Shown here: piece by piece, positions 1 to 11,110 of the stretch
How the letters are laid out: each line of letters opens with the position of its first letter
How positions within the stretch are numbered: position 1 is the stretch's first letter
From: Ipomoea triloba
Lineage: Eukaryota; Streptophyta; Magnoliopsida; Solanales; Convolvulaceae
DNA: 64,000 nt
Assembly: GCF_003576645.1 (NCBI RefSeq)
Contig: NC_044920.1
Coordinates: 14,162,138 to 14,226,137 of the forward strand
Direction: 5' to 3'
Translations under genes and position numbers: made by a program
Notes under the pieces: generated by a model
Told to the model about the DNA's origin: nothing
What the model saw: only the letters and a program-made list of their open reading frames with translations
Databases searched by the model: none

Positions 1-415
1 TCCATTTCATTAACTGGAGAAGTCCCAATCTATCGAGACCATACCAATGTTGATGTATCGACTGATCGATGTCTCGATCCTATGTCTCAAACTGGATCGA
101 TGTCTCGAGACTCTGATGATGTCTCGATCCCATGTCTCGAACTTATCTGATGTCCCGAGACTTAGTTGATGTCTCGCAAACCCTTATTCCTCCAGTGAAG
201 TCTCGTGCCTTCTTCTGATCTATCTATGAAAAACTTACAACACGAAACTTCTAAAGTGTTCATTCAAGTTTACTTTGAGCTTAAATATTTTCCGAGTTGA
301 GCTCAATTACCCAGTTGTATTTTTTTCGCTCTTGGTTTACTTGTCGAACTTACATTGTTTTGCCTATGTTTCGAGACTTGGGGGTTTATACGTTACAGTT
401 GGTATCATCAAAACC
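1..415 (+). repeat. possible 3' part of a copia-like LTR with primer-binding site
   Basis: The first 200 bases repeat short variants of 'gatgtctcga'. Near 396 the text reads TTACA followed by TTGGTATCATCAAAACC, which resembles an LTR end followed by an initiator-Met-tRNA primer-binding site. The upstream part would lie outside the window. No coding domain follows, so this could equally be chance similarity in an old repeat. Confidence 0.35.
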
Positions 416-738
416 TATTACATACTGTTCCTAACAGTATCATGTTTAGTTTGAAGTATATATACATGAATGTTTTATGTCAATATGAACAGGATTTGTC
501 TTTGACAAAGACATTATTGTGGACCATTATGGAAAATTTCATTATGAATCTTATTAAGTTTGAAATTAATATTGTGATACATGGAAGGGACTGCGTTAAA
601 TTAGTGACGTATTACCGCCATGATTCTTATTAGTTTCTAACTTAATGATGACTTATGTTCTGGCCAATGTAACGAAGGAATTATCTTATACTATGCATAT
701 TATGTTTCACGTTCATTATTAAATTTATTATTTATGAG
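416..738. other. unassigned AT-rich stretch
   Basis: I see no domain, RNA gene or paired repeat here. A short open frame at 355-633 has no recognisable similarity and probably is not translated. It may be the remains of an internal retrotransposon region between the LTR-like sequences on either side. Confidence 0.4.
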
Positions 739-1100
739 CCAAGTGGGAGAATGTTAGAATAATTATCATTATTATTATATTGTTAATTATTATTTTTCTA
801 TGGCTCATAAATATTTACTTAAATTTAATAATAATAATAATTTTATCATTGGTTAGATAAAATAAGGAGCAGTTTCAATTGCTTAGATAACCATCTCACG
901 TTGATGGTACTGTGAGATGGTTTATCAGCCACTTAGAGTCTCTGGTCCTCTCCCCAACCTTTCTGCAAAACAAAGTTCTCTCTCCATCAGAGTTCCTATA
1001 CTAAGGGAACGCTCAGGATGTGGAGGGAGAAACCAAGTCTCCATTTGAAGCATCTACAGTGAAACCATGGAGCCAGGTATACTCATTAAACGCTAATTAA
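739..1100 (+). repeat. polypurine tract and start of a copia-like 3' LTR
   Basis: The run CCAAGTGGGAGAA (739-751) immediately followed by TGTTAGAATAA (from 752) is the usual polypurine tract / LTR junction of plant Ty1-copia elements. The right end of the LTR is not clear; CT-rich sequence near 960-1000 looks like an R-U5 region. The rest of the element is not preserved to the left. Confidence 0.45.
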
Positions 1101-1162
1101 AGTATATGTGAAAATAATATGTTCCTAAGGTCCTGTATATATGCTTAAATTTTGTCTTACAG

Positions 1163-1510
1163 GCTTGGGATAAAGGCATTCACGATATTGAAGTCCAATC
1201 CGATACATGGGATGTGCTCAAGTGGATCGAACGGCAAAACACGCTTAGAGGGCATATGTACGAAATCATTGATGAAATTAAAACATGGCAGAGCAAGTTC
1301 TCGAGGATTAATCTTAGAGCTATCTGGCGCGACAAAATTGTGTTGTGGACTGGCTTGCCAGCATTCACGCTCACCAAGCTAGTGAGTGGAAGGAGCATTT
1401 CTTTCCCCTCCGGGATTGGTTGATATTATCGATGAGGATATGATGGGTGTTCCCTTTGCGCGTCGGGTGGTCACCACCGTGTAGGCAGTTTCAGCCGGGA
1501 TTTTCCCATC
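1163..1510 (+). pseudogene. broken RNase H-like tail of a LINE reverse transcriptase
   Basis: The frame starting near 1165 reads AWDKGIHDIEVQSDTWDVLKW and continues to an 'NTLRGHMYEIIDEIKTW' block, the pattern of the plant RVT_3 / RNase H-like domain at the end of LINE ORF2. Around 1325 the conserved text moves to another frame (NCVVDWLASIHAHQASEW), so there is a frameshift. A final block resembling 'DEDMMGVPF' lies at 1432-1460. The sequence then ends in an A-rich tract near 1518-1535, as expected for a LINE 3' end. A host RNase H-like gene fragment is possible but less likely. Confidence 0.65.
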
Positions 1511-1532
1511 CTTTGTAATAAAAAAAATAAAA

Positions 1533-1875
1533 GAAAAAATTTCTTTCAACTCCCTCAATGTTTAGTCGGCAACAAATGAGTCCCTCTGGTTTCATAATTT
1601 ATCCATTTACCCCTTGACAAAAAAGAGCTCATCAAGCCCCCCCAAGGACTTAGCTTAGTTAATTAGTTCGTCACCTAATTTGAAGGTCATGATTGGAAGC
1701 GGTGGTGCGGATTTCGAATTCCACTGATAGTATGTATGAGAAAAAGGCCTAATGACGTTAGAAGGTTTGGATTGGATATCTCTTGTAAGCACATAAAAAC
1801 TAGGATCTGATCGGTGGTTTGATTACGACACGACTTGCGCTTTACCTTTACAATGACTCCAGGAGTGAGGTCCTA
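1533..1875. repeat. segmental duplication, copy A, left part
   Basis: This stretch (from 'aaatttctttcaactccc') matches 15150-15465 with scattered differences. It is cut at 1875 by the gypsy element, and its continuation resumes at 10541 on the other side. The matching copy B has no gypsy insertion at that point, so B gives the pre-insertion state. Confidence 0.8.
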
Positions 1876-2589
1876 TGTTGAGGACAACTATGAGGATGAC
1901 AAAGAAAATAGTCTTTTGATCTTTGAGGGTCCAATGACGAGAGCAAAGGCGCAGATATTTCATGAAGCTATGAGTGGCCTTATTAAAGGAATAAGTCAAG
2001 CTAATCAAAAATATGAAGATGGAGTTGAGTTGAAGGTGGTCCGTCTGATTCACACAATTTGAAGAATAAAATCGAGTGGGGGTTTATACCTTGTAAATCA
2101 ACACTTGGAGTATTTTTTCATGCAAATAAAAGTTTGAGATTATTTTGGTCCGTATTTATGTTATTCAATTTGTTAAGTCCAAATTAAGCTTATAAATCCT
2201 AAATTCAATTAGAATTTAGTTTTTATAAACTTATTTGACTTAATTATCCTATTCTTGTGGCTAGTTACATCTTTTTGCTAGTTTAGCATTAGAATAGCAC
2301 TTTTTGAACTTAAATGCCCTGATGTAGGGACTAGCTAAAGTGTATAAATAGCCCTGCTTTTATTTGTGTTAGACAGACAATTTTGATAGTAGTAAATTCA
2401 AGAATATTGCTTTAGCAATTTCTTCTCCTTGAGTTCTTGAGGAGTATTTTGACTTATCTTGGGACTTTCCCTCCTAAGTGGCGTCTAACTCTTATCTCCA
2501 TCCTTGGAGTGGCGAGACTTTGCACCACCACACTCCGACCTTTACTTCCATTACCCAACCGTTTTCTTCCTTAGCTGGAGCCCACGACA
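1876..2589 (+). repeat. 5' LTR of the CRM-type element
   Basis: It is 714 bp, TG...CA bounded, and matches the 3' LTR apart from that copy's nested insertion. 'TATAAATAG' near 2341 is a good TATA box. The first 186 bp duplicate the end of the pol reading frame (EGPMTRAKAQIFHEAMSG), because the polyprotein overlaps the LTR in this family. Confidence 0.85.
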
Positions 2590-3096
2590 AAGCTTGGAAT
2601 TGCAGAAGATCCTGAAACTACTATTTCTAGGTTTATCAAGGAGTTGAATTGGGACATCCAAGATGAAATTGAAATGTGTGACTACTTGGATTATGAAGAG
2701 GTGGTTCAAAAGGCGATCCAAGTAGAAAAGAAACTTAAGAAAAAAAAACTAAGGGCTCAGAACTGGAGGTCAAGTAAAGAAGTGAAAAGGGACTTCAAGC
2801 CCAAAGGAGAAGCGAGCAAGTCTATTAACAAGGGCAAGTACAAAGTTGATGTTGCTACCAACCGTACGAGCAACACCAAATGTTTTAAATGCCAAGGTAG
2901 AGGCCACATAGCTAAAGATTGTCCTAACAAAAGAAATGTTATTTTGCTTGATTCAGGGGAATTTGAGACTGATCCAGAATCTGAGGAGGAATCTAGAGCT
3001 CCTAGTGGAAGTGAAGATGAAATTCTAAGCCCCGCTGAAGGAGATATGTTGACGGTGAGAAGATTGTTAAACTTGCAAGCTAAAGGTGAAGAATAG
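2590..3096 (+). pseudogene. truncated gag with CCHC zinc knuckle
   Basis: The frame is open from the first base after the 5' LTR (KLGIAEDPETTISRF...), which is mid-gag in related elements, so the leader, PBS and gag N-terminus are deleted. A basic stretch follows, then a zinc knuckle CFKCQGRGHIAKDC at 2881-2922, then an acidic linker. A TAG at 3094-3096 stops the frame, yet the same frame resumes at once with QRENIFHTRC, a typical lead-in to the protease. Gag packages element RNA; this one cannot be complete. Confidence 0.8.
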
Positions 3097-3624
3097 CAAA
3101 GAGAAAACATATTTCACACTAGATGTCACATTCATAACAAAGTGTGTAAGCTTATAATTGACGGGGGCAGTTGTACTAATGTAGCTAGTACTGAGCTAGT
3201 TACAAAGCTAAGATTGAATACAATTGAGCACCCTATGCCATACTCTCTACAATGGCTAAACAAAAATGGAGAAATCAAGGTTGACAAACAGGTGTTAGTT
3301 TCGCTCTCCATTGGAAGGTATACCGATGAGATTTTATGTGATGTAGTTCCCATGCAGGCTGCACATGTGCTCTTAGGGAGGCCTTGGCAATTCGATAAGA
3401 AGACCATCCATGAAGGTTTTATTAATAGATTTTCATTTGTACATGAAGGAAAGAAAGTAACTCTTGTACCTTTGACTCCTAGTCAAATTCATGATGATAA
3501 GAAAAAAACAAAAGAAAACGAGGAAAAAGAAAAAAAATGGAAAAAAATGAAAAGAATGAAAGTGAGCAAAAGAAAGAGAGAAGGAAAAAAACAAACATAT
3601 TCTGCAAAAGAAAAGAAATTGTGA
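3097..3624 (+). pseudogene. gypsy aspartic protease region
   Basis: In frame with gag after the TAG stop. It carries the protease signature IIDGGSCTNVAS (around 3157-3192), where plant members of this family keep DGG/DSG as the catalytic motif, and a later VLLGRPWQFD block. It then runs into a Lys/Glu-rich linker with A-runs and a stop at 3622-3624. The downstream RT text is in another frame, so a frameshift lies in the A-rich linker near 3540-3620. Confidence 0.75.
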
Positions 3625-5297
3625 GAGTTATTGATGCCGGACAATCTATATTTCTTATGCTTTGCAAAGGGTCTGTGCCTCAACTAGATAACCTTGAGCA
3701 TTTGCCCAAGGCTATTTCATCTTTGATGCAGGTTTTTGAAGATGTATTTCCAAAAGAGGTTCCAGGTGGCTTACCTCCTATGAAAGGAATAGAGCACCAA
3801 ATAGACTTAATACCTGGGGCTCCTATTCCAAATAGACCTGCTTACAGATGCAACCCCGAAGAAACTAAAGAAATTCAAAAACAAGTGGATGAGTTGATGG
3901 AAAAAAGGACAAATAAGGGAGAGCTTAAGTCCTAGTGCTATACCAGTATTGCTAGTGCCCAAAACGGATGGGTCATAGAGGATGTGCGTGGACTGCCGAG
4001 CTATAAACAAGATCACGGTAAAGTACCGCTTTCCCATTCCTCGTTTAGATGACATGTTAGACGAGCTACATGGTTCATGCATATTTTCTAAAATTGATTT
4101 GAGGTCTGGGTACCATCAAATTAGAATTCGTGAAGGGGATGAATGGAAAACTGCATTCAAGACCAAACAAGGTCTATATGAATGGCTAGTTATGCCATTT
4201 GGACTCACTAATGCACCTAGTACGTTCATGCGTTTGATGAACCATGTGCTTAAAGATTTTATTGGCAAAAGTGTAGTGGTATATTTCGATGACATACTAA
4301 TATACAGCAAAAGCTTCGAAAAGCATGTTCAACATTTGCATGATGTTTTTTCTGTTTTAAGAACTAATAAATTATACGCAAATTTAAAAAAATGTGAGTT
4401 TTGCACCTCATCTGTTCATTTTCTTGGCTTTATTATTAGTGCCAATGGAATTGAAGCAGATAGTGCCAAAGTCCAAGCTATTAGTGAATGGCCAACACCA
4501 ATGACAGTTAGTGATGTGCGTAGCTTTCATGGCTTAGCAATTTTTTATCGCCGATTTGTGAAAGATTTTAGCACCATTGCTACACCACTAACAGAGGTGA
4601 TTAAAAAAATTTTGGTTTTCAATGGGGTGAAAAACAAGAGCTAGCTTTTAAAATACTGAAATTAAAATTAAGCTCTGCACCTGTTCTTGCCTTGCCTAAT
4701 TTTGAGGCAACTTTTGAATTGGACTGTGATGCTTTGGGAGTTGGAATTAGAGCTGTCCTAATGCAAGGTGGCAAGCCTATTGCATATTTCAGTGAAAAAC
4801 TGAACGGGGCCGCTCTTAATTACCCAACATATGACAAAGAGTTCTTTGCTCTTTTTAGAGCTTTGGAACACTGGGAACATTACTTAAAGCCTAAAGAGTT
4901 TGTAATCCATACTGACCATGAATCTTTGAAGTATCTTAAAGGTCATAGCAAACTCAATAGGCGCCATGCTAAATGGGTTGAATACATTGAATCTTTTCCA
5001 TATGTTATTCAATACAAGCATGGTAAAGATAACGTGGTGGCTGATGCTTTGTCTCGTAGATATTCTTTGTTGACAACTATGCATGCTAGATTTTTAGGAT
5101 TTGAGCATTTAAAGGAGTTATATGCTACTGATTCTGATTTTCAGGGATTATATGTGGAATGTCAAAAGGGAGCTCATGGGAAATTTTATGTGCATGATGG
5201 TTTTTTGTTTAAAGAAAATAGATTGTGTATTCCTTGTTGTTCTATGCGAGAACTTCTAATTAAAGAAGCCCATGGGGGAGGTTTGATGGGCCATTAT
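3600..5297 (+). pseudogene. gypsy reverse transcriptase and RNase H, several frame breaks
   Basis: RT blocks in order: [66 protein letters not shown] and the catalytic [10 protein letters not shown] (about 4270-4300). RNase H follows: [17 protein letters not shown], then [14 protein letters not shown] and DALSRR blocks. Breaks: an extra base in the A-run near 3899-3905, a TAG at 3976-3978, and a one-base shift near 4625. The frame is cut at 5297 by the nested insertion, just where the integrase zinc-binding region would begin (GGGLMGHY). Confidence 0.85.
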
Positions 5298-6106
5298 TAT
5301 AACACCCCGGCCCGGCTATGCCGTACATTCGGAGTAGTTACCGCCACATCTAGATTGAACCCTGACCGACCTCGGTAGAGTCCACCCTAGATGCATAGGC
5401 TAAAGAAGAAAACTGCTTCACACACACACACTTTCTACTTGACATAACCATATGTTCACTTCCGCAGAAAGAAACAAAACTAGCTAGATCAGCTACGAAT
5501 ATATATATACCAGAGTTGACCACTAGGGCCCCAAAACACCAAGATTAAAGTTACTTACAAACTGACTAGCCAACTAAGTTTACTATGGCTACAAAAAATA
5601 TTTACACAAAAATAGGTTCTTCCAAAACCTTCCCAACTAACCATCTACTCCAAGCGGTGGTACACCGATCCGGAGTATGTTCCCCATACTAGATGCCACT
5701 CACCCGCAAACCAGGTGAGATGGTCCAGAAAGTAGTAAGGAGTGATCACCATAGGCCACTCATCCCAATAATCCGAAGGACTGGGGTCCCACGGATAAGG
5801 ATAGAAGACGACGAACTCTAGGGGATCACTCCCCTCTAACACCTCAATGGGATAAAACCCATGCCTAGCTTGGGCATCATCCAGAAAAGTCGGCTGCAAG
5901 TTGCGAACCGGAATGCGAGAGGGTGTGGATGGATAAGCTGGGGGAGGGCTATACTGCGGAGAAGGAGGAGCAGGTGGATCAGGAGCGTAGCCAGAAACAT
6001 AGGGGTCTTCGCCTATCAACAATTTTATTTTAATTGTACATACATACCCATATTTATACACATATATGCACCTATACACGGTTTTACATATATACATACA
6101 TCACAC

Positions 6107-6145
<39 letters not shown>

Positions 6146-6150
6146 ATACT

Positions 6151-6187
<37 letters not shown>

Positions 6188-7302
6188 ATACTTATATGTA
6201 CATAGATATATTATGTAATACACCTAACATCTCTAGTCTAGATATTTAGGCATATTAACTACCACAGCTCCTCAACACAACAATTTATTCACATATATTA
6301 TGCAAAAAACAATTTCATATATACTATACATACAATCATGTACACAATATTTCCACCTAGATCTCATCATATTCCAACCAAACAATCAATTATCCAATTT
6401 CAAGTGACCTTAACCTACTTAAGGGATTCCTTACCTCGAGAAAGCTTACTAACACCGTAGAAGCAAGTCTTGGACTTTTTCCCCAATTTTTACTCAAAAC
6501 CCTAGGAGAAAAATTAACATCATAACATCAAATATTAAGAAACTAAGCTTAGATTCAAGGTTTAGGAAGGAAAATAAAGCTTTCTACCGAATAAAATTAA
6601 ACTTTTACCGAAAAGCTTGAGACTTGAGAAGAAACTTTGGCTTTGGAAGGTGAAGCTTTAATGGAGGAAAAAGATGATCTCCCTCTCTCTTCTCCTTGTG
6701 TTTTTTCGTCCAAATGAAGGGGAAAATGGAAAAAAATGGCTTTATATTTGGATCTCACTTGGTTGACTAGTCCACACTAACATGTGGTAAATAATTGTGA
6801 CAAGTGTCACTCACTTATGGTGGGATCTTGGAAAAATATCTTAGCTAGACTGATCGGGATTAAAACAGATGAATTCTCGGTAGAAAATAATTTAAATCAA
6901 ATAATTTTTGAAACCAAAAATTTATCCCAGACTGAAACTTAAAATTGGGCTAGGTTCGGTACACCGCGAAATCTAGCGATGTTACGATCAAAATAAATTT
7001 TCGCTGCCTATGGGCTAATTTAATTAAATAGGAAATTCAAGAATAATAGTATGGTGTCTAATAATCCATTTCCTAGGACAAACGGGTTCGAACACCAGTT
7101 CCTAAAATTTTTACAGTTCGTGACCGGTACGTACGATCGCAGCTTATTAACAACTATTCTAACTAGCAAAAATTATTCTGAATATCTATGAATCATATCT
7201 CAAGCATGCCAATGCCTTAGAATAAAATAAAATTTAAACTTCCCTTTTTTTTTCTTTTTTTTTCTTTTTTTTTTTTTGAAGAAAATATTTCGGGGTATTA
7301 CA
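5298..7302 (-). mobile_element. nested 2.0 kb solo LTR-like insertion in the integrase
   Basis: The insertion has a perfect 5-bp duplication ATTAT (5293-5297 and 7303-7307) and splits the integrase frame exactly. On the minus strand it begins TGTAATACCCCG and ends CCGGGGTGTTATA, giving near-complementary ends as in long Tekay/Del-type LTRs (TGTAAcACCCC...GGGGTGTTaCA); one end base has changed. There is no PBS, polymerase or second LTR inside, so a solo LTR fits best. It contains a (TA)n block (6107-6184) and a 150-codon proline-rich minus-strand frame (5645-6097) of unknown meaning. A small non-autonomous element is the alternative. Confidence 0.6.
6107..6184. repeat. (TA)n microsatellite
   Basis: Two blocks of alternating TA separated by 'accatacttat'. 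Frames crossing it give only Tyr/Ile repeats and are not genes. Confidence 0.95.
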
Positions 7303-8536
7303 ATTATGGCATTCATAAAACTATGGATATTTTGCATGAACACTTCTTTTGGCCAAAACTGAGAAAGGATGTAAATAAAATGTGTGATAGATGTATTATT
7401 TGCAAACGGGCTAAGTCTACAAGTCAACCGCATGGGTTATATCATCCTTTGCCTGTCGCTGAACATCCTTGGGTTGATTTATCCATGGACTTTGTTTTAG
7501 GGCTACCGAGAACCAAAAAAGGCCATGATTCATTGTGGTTGTTGATAGGTTTTCAAAGATGGCACATTTCATTCCTTGCCATAAATCTGATGATGCTAGC
7601 AATGTTGCTACATTATTTTTCAAAGAGATTGTTCGTTTGCATGGGATGCCTAAAACCATTGTTTCTGACAGGGATGTAAGATTTTTGAGCTATTTCTGGA
7701 AAAATCTTTTGGGTAAGCTTGGTACTAAGTTGTTGTTTTCTACTACATGTCACCCGCAAACTGACGGGCAAACTGAAGTTGTCAATAGAACTCTAGGAAC
7801 TTTGCTTCGAGTTTTAATTAAAAAGAATTTGAAAAGTTGGGAAGAATTGATGCCTATTGCTGAATTTGCCTATAACAGGCACACACACAACACTACAGGT
7901 CTTTTCCCTTTTGAGGTGGTTTATGGGTTTAATCCCTTAACTCCACTTGATTTGATGCCATATCCGGTGAACGAGTATCGCAATTTAGATGGAGCTAATA
8001 AAGCTGACATGGTAAAGAAAATGCATGAAAAAGTGAGAAAACAAATTGCTAAGAAAAATGAGCAGGTGGCCAAGTATGTGAACAAGGACAGGAAGGAGGT
8101 GATTTTCAATCCAAGGGATTTCGTATGGGTCCATATGCGGAAAGAGCGGTTTCCTTCCCAAAGAAAATCTAAGTTGCTACCCCGTGGCGATGGACCGTTT
8201 CGTGTGCTTACTAGGCTCAACAGCAATGCTTATACATTAGAATTGCCAAGTGGGTATGGGATTAGTTCTACCTTTAATGTTGCGGATTTATCTCCTTGTC
8301 CTGCCAGCGAAATTGATTCGTGGATGAATCTTTCTAAGGGGGGAGGAGATGTTGATGACAACTATGAGGATGACAAAAAAAATAGTCCTTTGATCTTGGA
8401 GGGTCCAATGACGAGAGCAAAGGCGCAGATATTTCATGAAGCTATGAGTGGCCTTATTAAAGGAATAAGTCAAGCTAATCAAAAATATGAAGATGGAGAT
8501 GAGTTGAAGGTGGTCCGTCTGATTCACACAATTTGA
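7303..8536 (+). pseudogene. gypsy integrase with C-terminal extension into the LTR
   Basis: The zinc-binding part resumes after the nested insertion (GIHKTMDILHEHFFWP, MCDRCIICKRAKS), followed by the catalytic core (HPWVDLSMDFVLGLP). A frameshift near 7530 moves the text to the frame of VVDRFSKMAHFIPC, then DRDVRFLSYFW, CHPQTDGQTEVVNRTLG and the chromovirus C-terminal module (KLLPRGDGPFRVL, FNVADLSP). The frame stops at 8534-8536, 187 bp inside the 3' LTR, ending with GPMTRAKAQIFHEAMSG. No classical chromodomain is seen; this tail matches the CR-motif type of CRM elements. Confidence 0.85.
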
Positions 8537-8564
8537 AGAATAAAATCGAGTGGGGGTTTATACT

Positions 8565-10035
8565 TGACGATGTGTGGTTGTATGGGGAGAGTGCGAATGT
8601 GAAGGTGTAAAGTTGTAAAGCGAAGAGTCAAGACTCCCCGAGTGTCGTGTCTCTCAAGGATGACGAATGCGAATCGAATGGGTATGATGGCATCTAAGAG
8701 GTGGAAGGAAAAGAGTTACTGGAATGGCTAGGAGTTGGATTCATTGGTAAAAGAGTAAGGTTGGTAAAAGGTGGTGTGAAGTAAAGAAAAGTAAAGAGGA
8801 GATTGGGGCTTTAGGCTTTTCCATCTGGTTTATCTTTGGTTGGTTTTGTGAATACAAGTTGTGGAATAGACTAGGGAGTTCATGGTACACTACCAAGTGA
8901 CGTCACACTTTGGACTCCCACATCCTCATTCGGTTTAGGCATTTCATCGAGCACTTTGTCTACCACTCCTCTTGGGTCTTGTCCTTTCGGACTAAGAGCG
9001 GAGATGTGGGTGAGTGAGACTCGTGGGTGACCGCTATCGCGCGCACACTCACTTCCTTTGGGTTTGCTACCTAATGTGGCCACAAAAGGCACAAAGCTTA
9101 AAGAACATCATCCACACATGTTTAACATCCAACAAGCAAGAAATTCACAAATCAAAATAATAATATTAAACAACCACATAGATCTACCATGGGGCCACCA
9201 ATCCCCTATCTAATCTACTCTAGCATACTAAGAAACAAGAAAAGGAAAAGTAAATTCAAAGAAACAAGTATCGAATTAGAAATTGAAGAACATCATCCAC
9301 ACAAGTTTAACATCCAACAAGCAAGAAATTCACAAATCAAAATAATAATATTAAACATCCACATAGATCTACCATGGGGCCACCAATCCCCTATCTAATC
9401 TACTCTAGCATACTAAGAAACAAGAAAAGGAAAAGGAAATTCAAGGAAACAAGTATCGAATTAGAAATTGAAGAGAATGGTTACCACCTCTTGAAAAAGA
9501 GGATCTTACAACCTGGATCTTGAATCCCAATCTTCCTTCTTGCCCTTGATCTATTCTAACTATGAATGGAAGGAATTTTCCCCCAAAAGGGGAGAAAACC
9601 CTCTAGATCTAACTATCCTATTCTACCAATTTTCTGATCTAAAACTCTCCTTTTCTTTAGGTTTAGGGCAAAAGGGATTTATATAGGTGACAAAGAAAAG
9701 GAACAAATTTCCCAAAATAGCCCTTGGCCCGACCACGCTTGCTCACACGCGTGTGAGTGGCGTGGTGGCTCTCTGGAATAATTCCACGCCCAACCACACG
9801 CTTGTGAGGCTGCGTGGGGCGCTACTGCATTTCGGCTTGTTTGTCTTTTGCTCTATTTCAGCTTCAAATCCCTCTCCAACCTGTGAAATACTTCAAAACT
9901 CTTTCTGGAAATGTTGTTAGAAGAAATTGATCGCATTTGAGCTGAAATGCATGCAATTGTTGTAATTGGATGTCAAAACGATGCGCTTTTAATCTAATAA
10001 AGACCCCTTATAAGTGCTATCCTTGGTGCTTATCA
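8565..10035 (-). mobile_element. solo LTR of an Athila-like family
   Basis: On the minus strand it runs TGATAAGCACC...TCGTCA. It matches both LTRs of the element at 42497-50766 along most of its length (for example the blocks around AGTCAAGACTCCCCGAGTG, CACTTCCTTTGGGTTTGC and GATCTACCATGGGGCCACC). Flanks are ATACT (8560-8564) and ATACC (10036-10040), against ATACC in the uninterrupted 5' LTR. No internal sequence is present, so it arose by LTR-LTR recombination. Confidence 0.85.
9101..9470. repeat. 185-bp tandem duplication inside the solo LTR
   Basis: Two copies (9101-9285 and 9286-9470) beginning 'aagaacatcatccacaca', differing at a few bases. The two LTRs at 42.5 and 49.5 kb carry only one copy, so the duplication is specific to this LTR or its source. 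Confidence 0.9.
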
Positions 10036-10924
10036 ATACCTTATAAATCAACACTTGGAGTATTTTTTTCATGCAAATAAAAGTTTGAGATTATTTTGGT
10101 CCGTATTTATGTTATTCAATTTGTAAAGTCCAAATTAAGCTTATAAATCCTTAATTCAATTAGAATTTAGTTTTTATAAACTTATTTGACTTAGTTATCC
10201 TATTCTTGTGGCTAGTTACATCTTTTTGCTAGTTTAGCATTAGAATAGCACTTTTTGAACTTAAATGCCCTGATGTAGGGACTAGCTAAAGTGTATAAAT
10301 AGCCCTGCTTTTATTTGTGTTAGACAGACAATTTTGATAGTAGTAAATTCAAAAATATTGCTTTGGAAATTTCTTCTCCTTGAGTTCTTGAGGAGTATTT
10401 TGACTTATCTTGAGACTTTCCCTCCTAAGTGGCGTCTAACTCTTATCTCCATCCTTAGAGTGGCGAGACTTTGCACCACCACACTCCGACCTTTATTTCC
10501 ATCACCCAACCGTTTTCTTCCTTAGCTGGAGCCCACAACATCCTGTAGACTTAAGATTAGTTCGATGAAGTTGGATCACCTATGTTTTAAAAAAAAAAAA
10601 AATAAACAAAAGGCCTACAAAGACTCTGTGAAACATGCAACTCTAAGTGCATTGAATGTTATCTTTAAATAATTAGATTGTGTTTCCTAATCTTTTCTTT
10701 ATTATTTTCTAATCTCCTCAATTAATGTTTTATTTCATTTATTTTTTATTGTTCCCCAAATGTATAAAGTAATTTCATTTTTGTAGTATTCATTTCTTTA
10801 TTTATTTTTTTTAAATACCAGTTAGTAAACGCATATAAAGATCAAAAATGAAACCTCACTAAAAACAATATTTAAATTGGGGTATGATTTTTAATTATAA
10901 AAATATTTTATTACTTTGATTGGT

Positions 10925-11110
10925 ATATAATATATTTGGTTCATGAAATAGGTCATGAATGGAATAACATTCTTGGGAATAGACCTATTCCATTGTTTGT
11001 TTTGGTCATTTTGTCATGGAAATAATATTCCTATGAATGACCATTCCTATGGGGCACACCACTCAGTGTTAGAAAATGGACCACAATGAAAATACACAAA
11101 AACACAATGT
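10925..11110. repeat. hAT-like MITE fragment
   Basis: The text 'tatttggttcatgaaat...ggaatagacctattccattgtttg...attcctatgaatgaccattcctatgg' resembles TTTGGTTCA-type small hAT elements, and related wording occurs at 55560-55745. Ends and target duplication are not clear. Confidence 0.3.

Larger units (their letters stand above)
1876..10540 (+). mobile_element. CRM-type Ty3/gypsy chromovirus, decayed, with two nested insertions
   Basis: Both LTRs start TGTTGA and end ACA (1876-2589 and 8350-10540). The flanks carry a 5-bp target duplication with one mismatch (TCCTA 1871-1875, TCCTG 10541-10545), and the empty site is visible in the duplicated host segment at 15465. Domains in order are gag zinc knuckle, protease, reverse transcriptase, RNase H and integrase. 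The polyprotein frame runs on into the 3' LTR and ends with GPMTRAKA-type sequence, a trait of the CRM (centromeric retrotransposon) chromovirus group. About 20 differences between LTRs by eye suggest moderate age. It has no PBS and several frame breaks, so it is not autonomous. Confidence 0.85.
8350..10540 (+). repeat. 3' LTR of the CRM-type element, interrupted
   Basis: It starts right after the polypurine tract AAGGGGGGAGGAGA (8336-8349) and ends ACA at 10540. Removing the nested solo LTR (8565-10035) and its duplicated 5 bp leaves about 715 bp that align with the 5' LTR. Confidence 0.85.
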
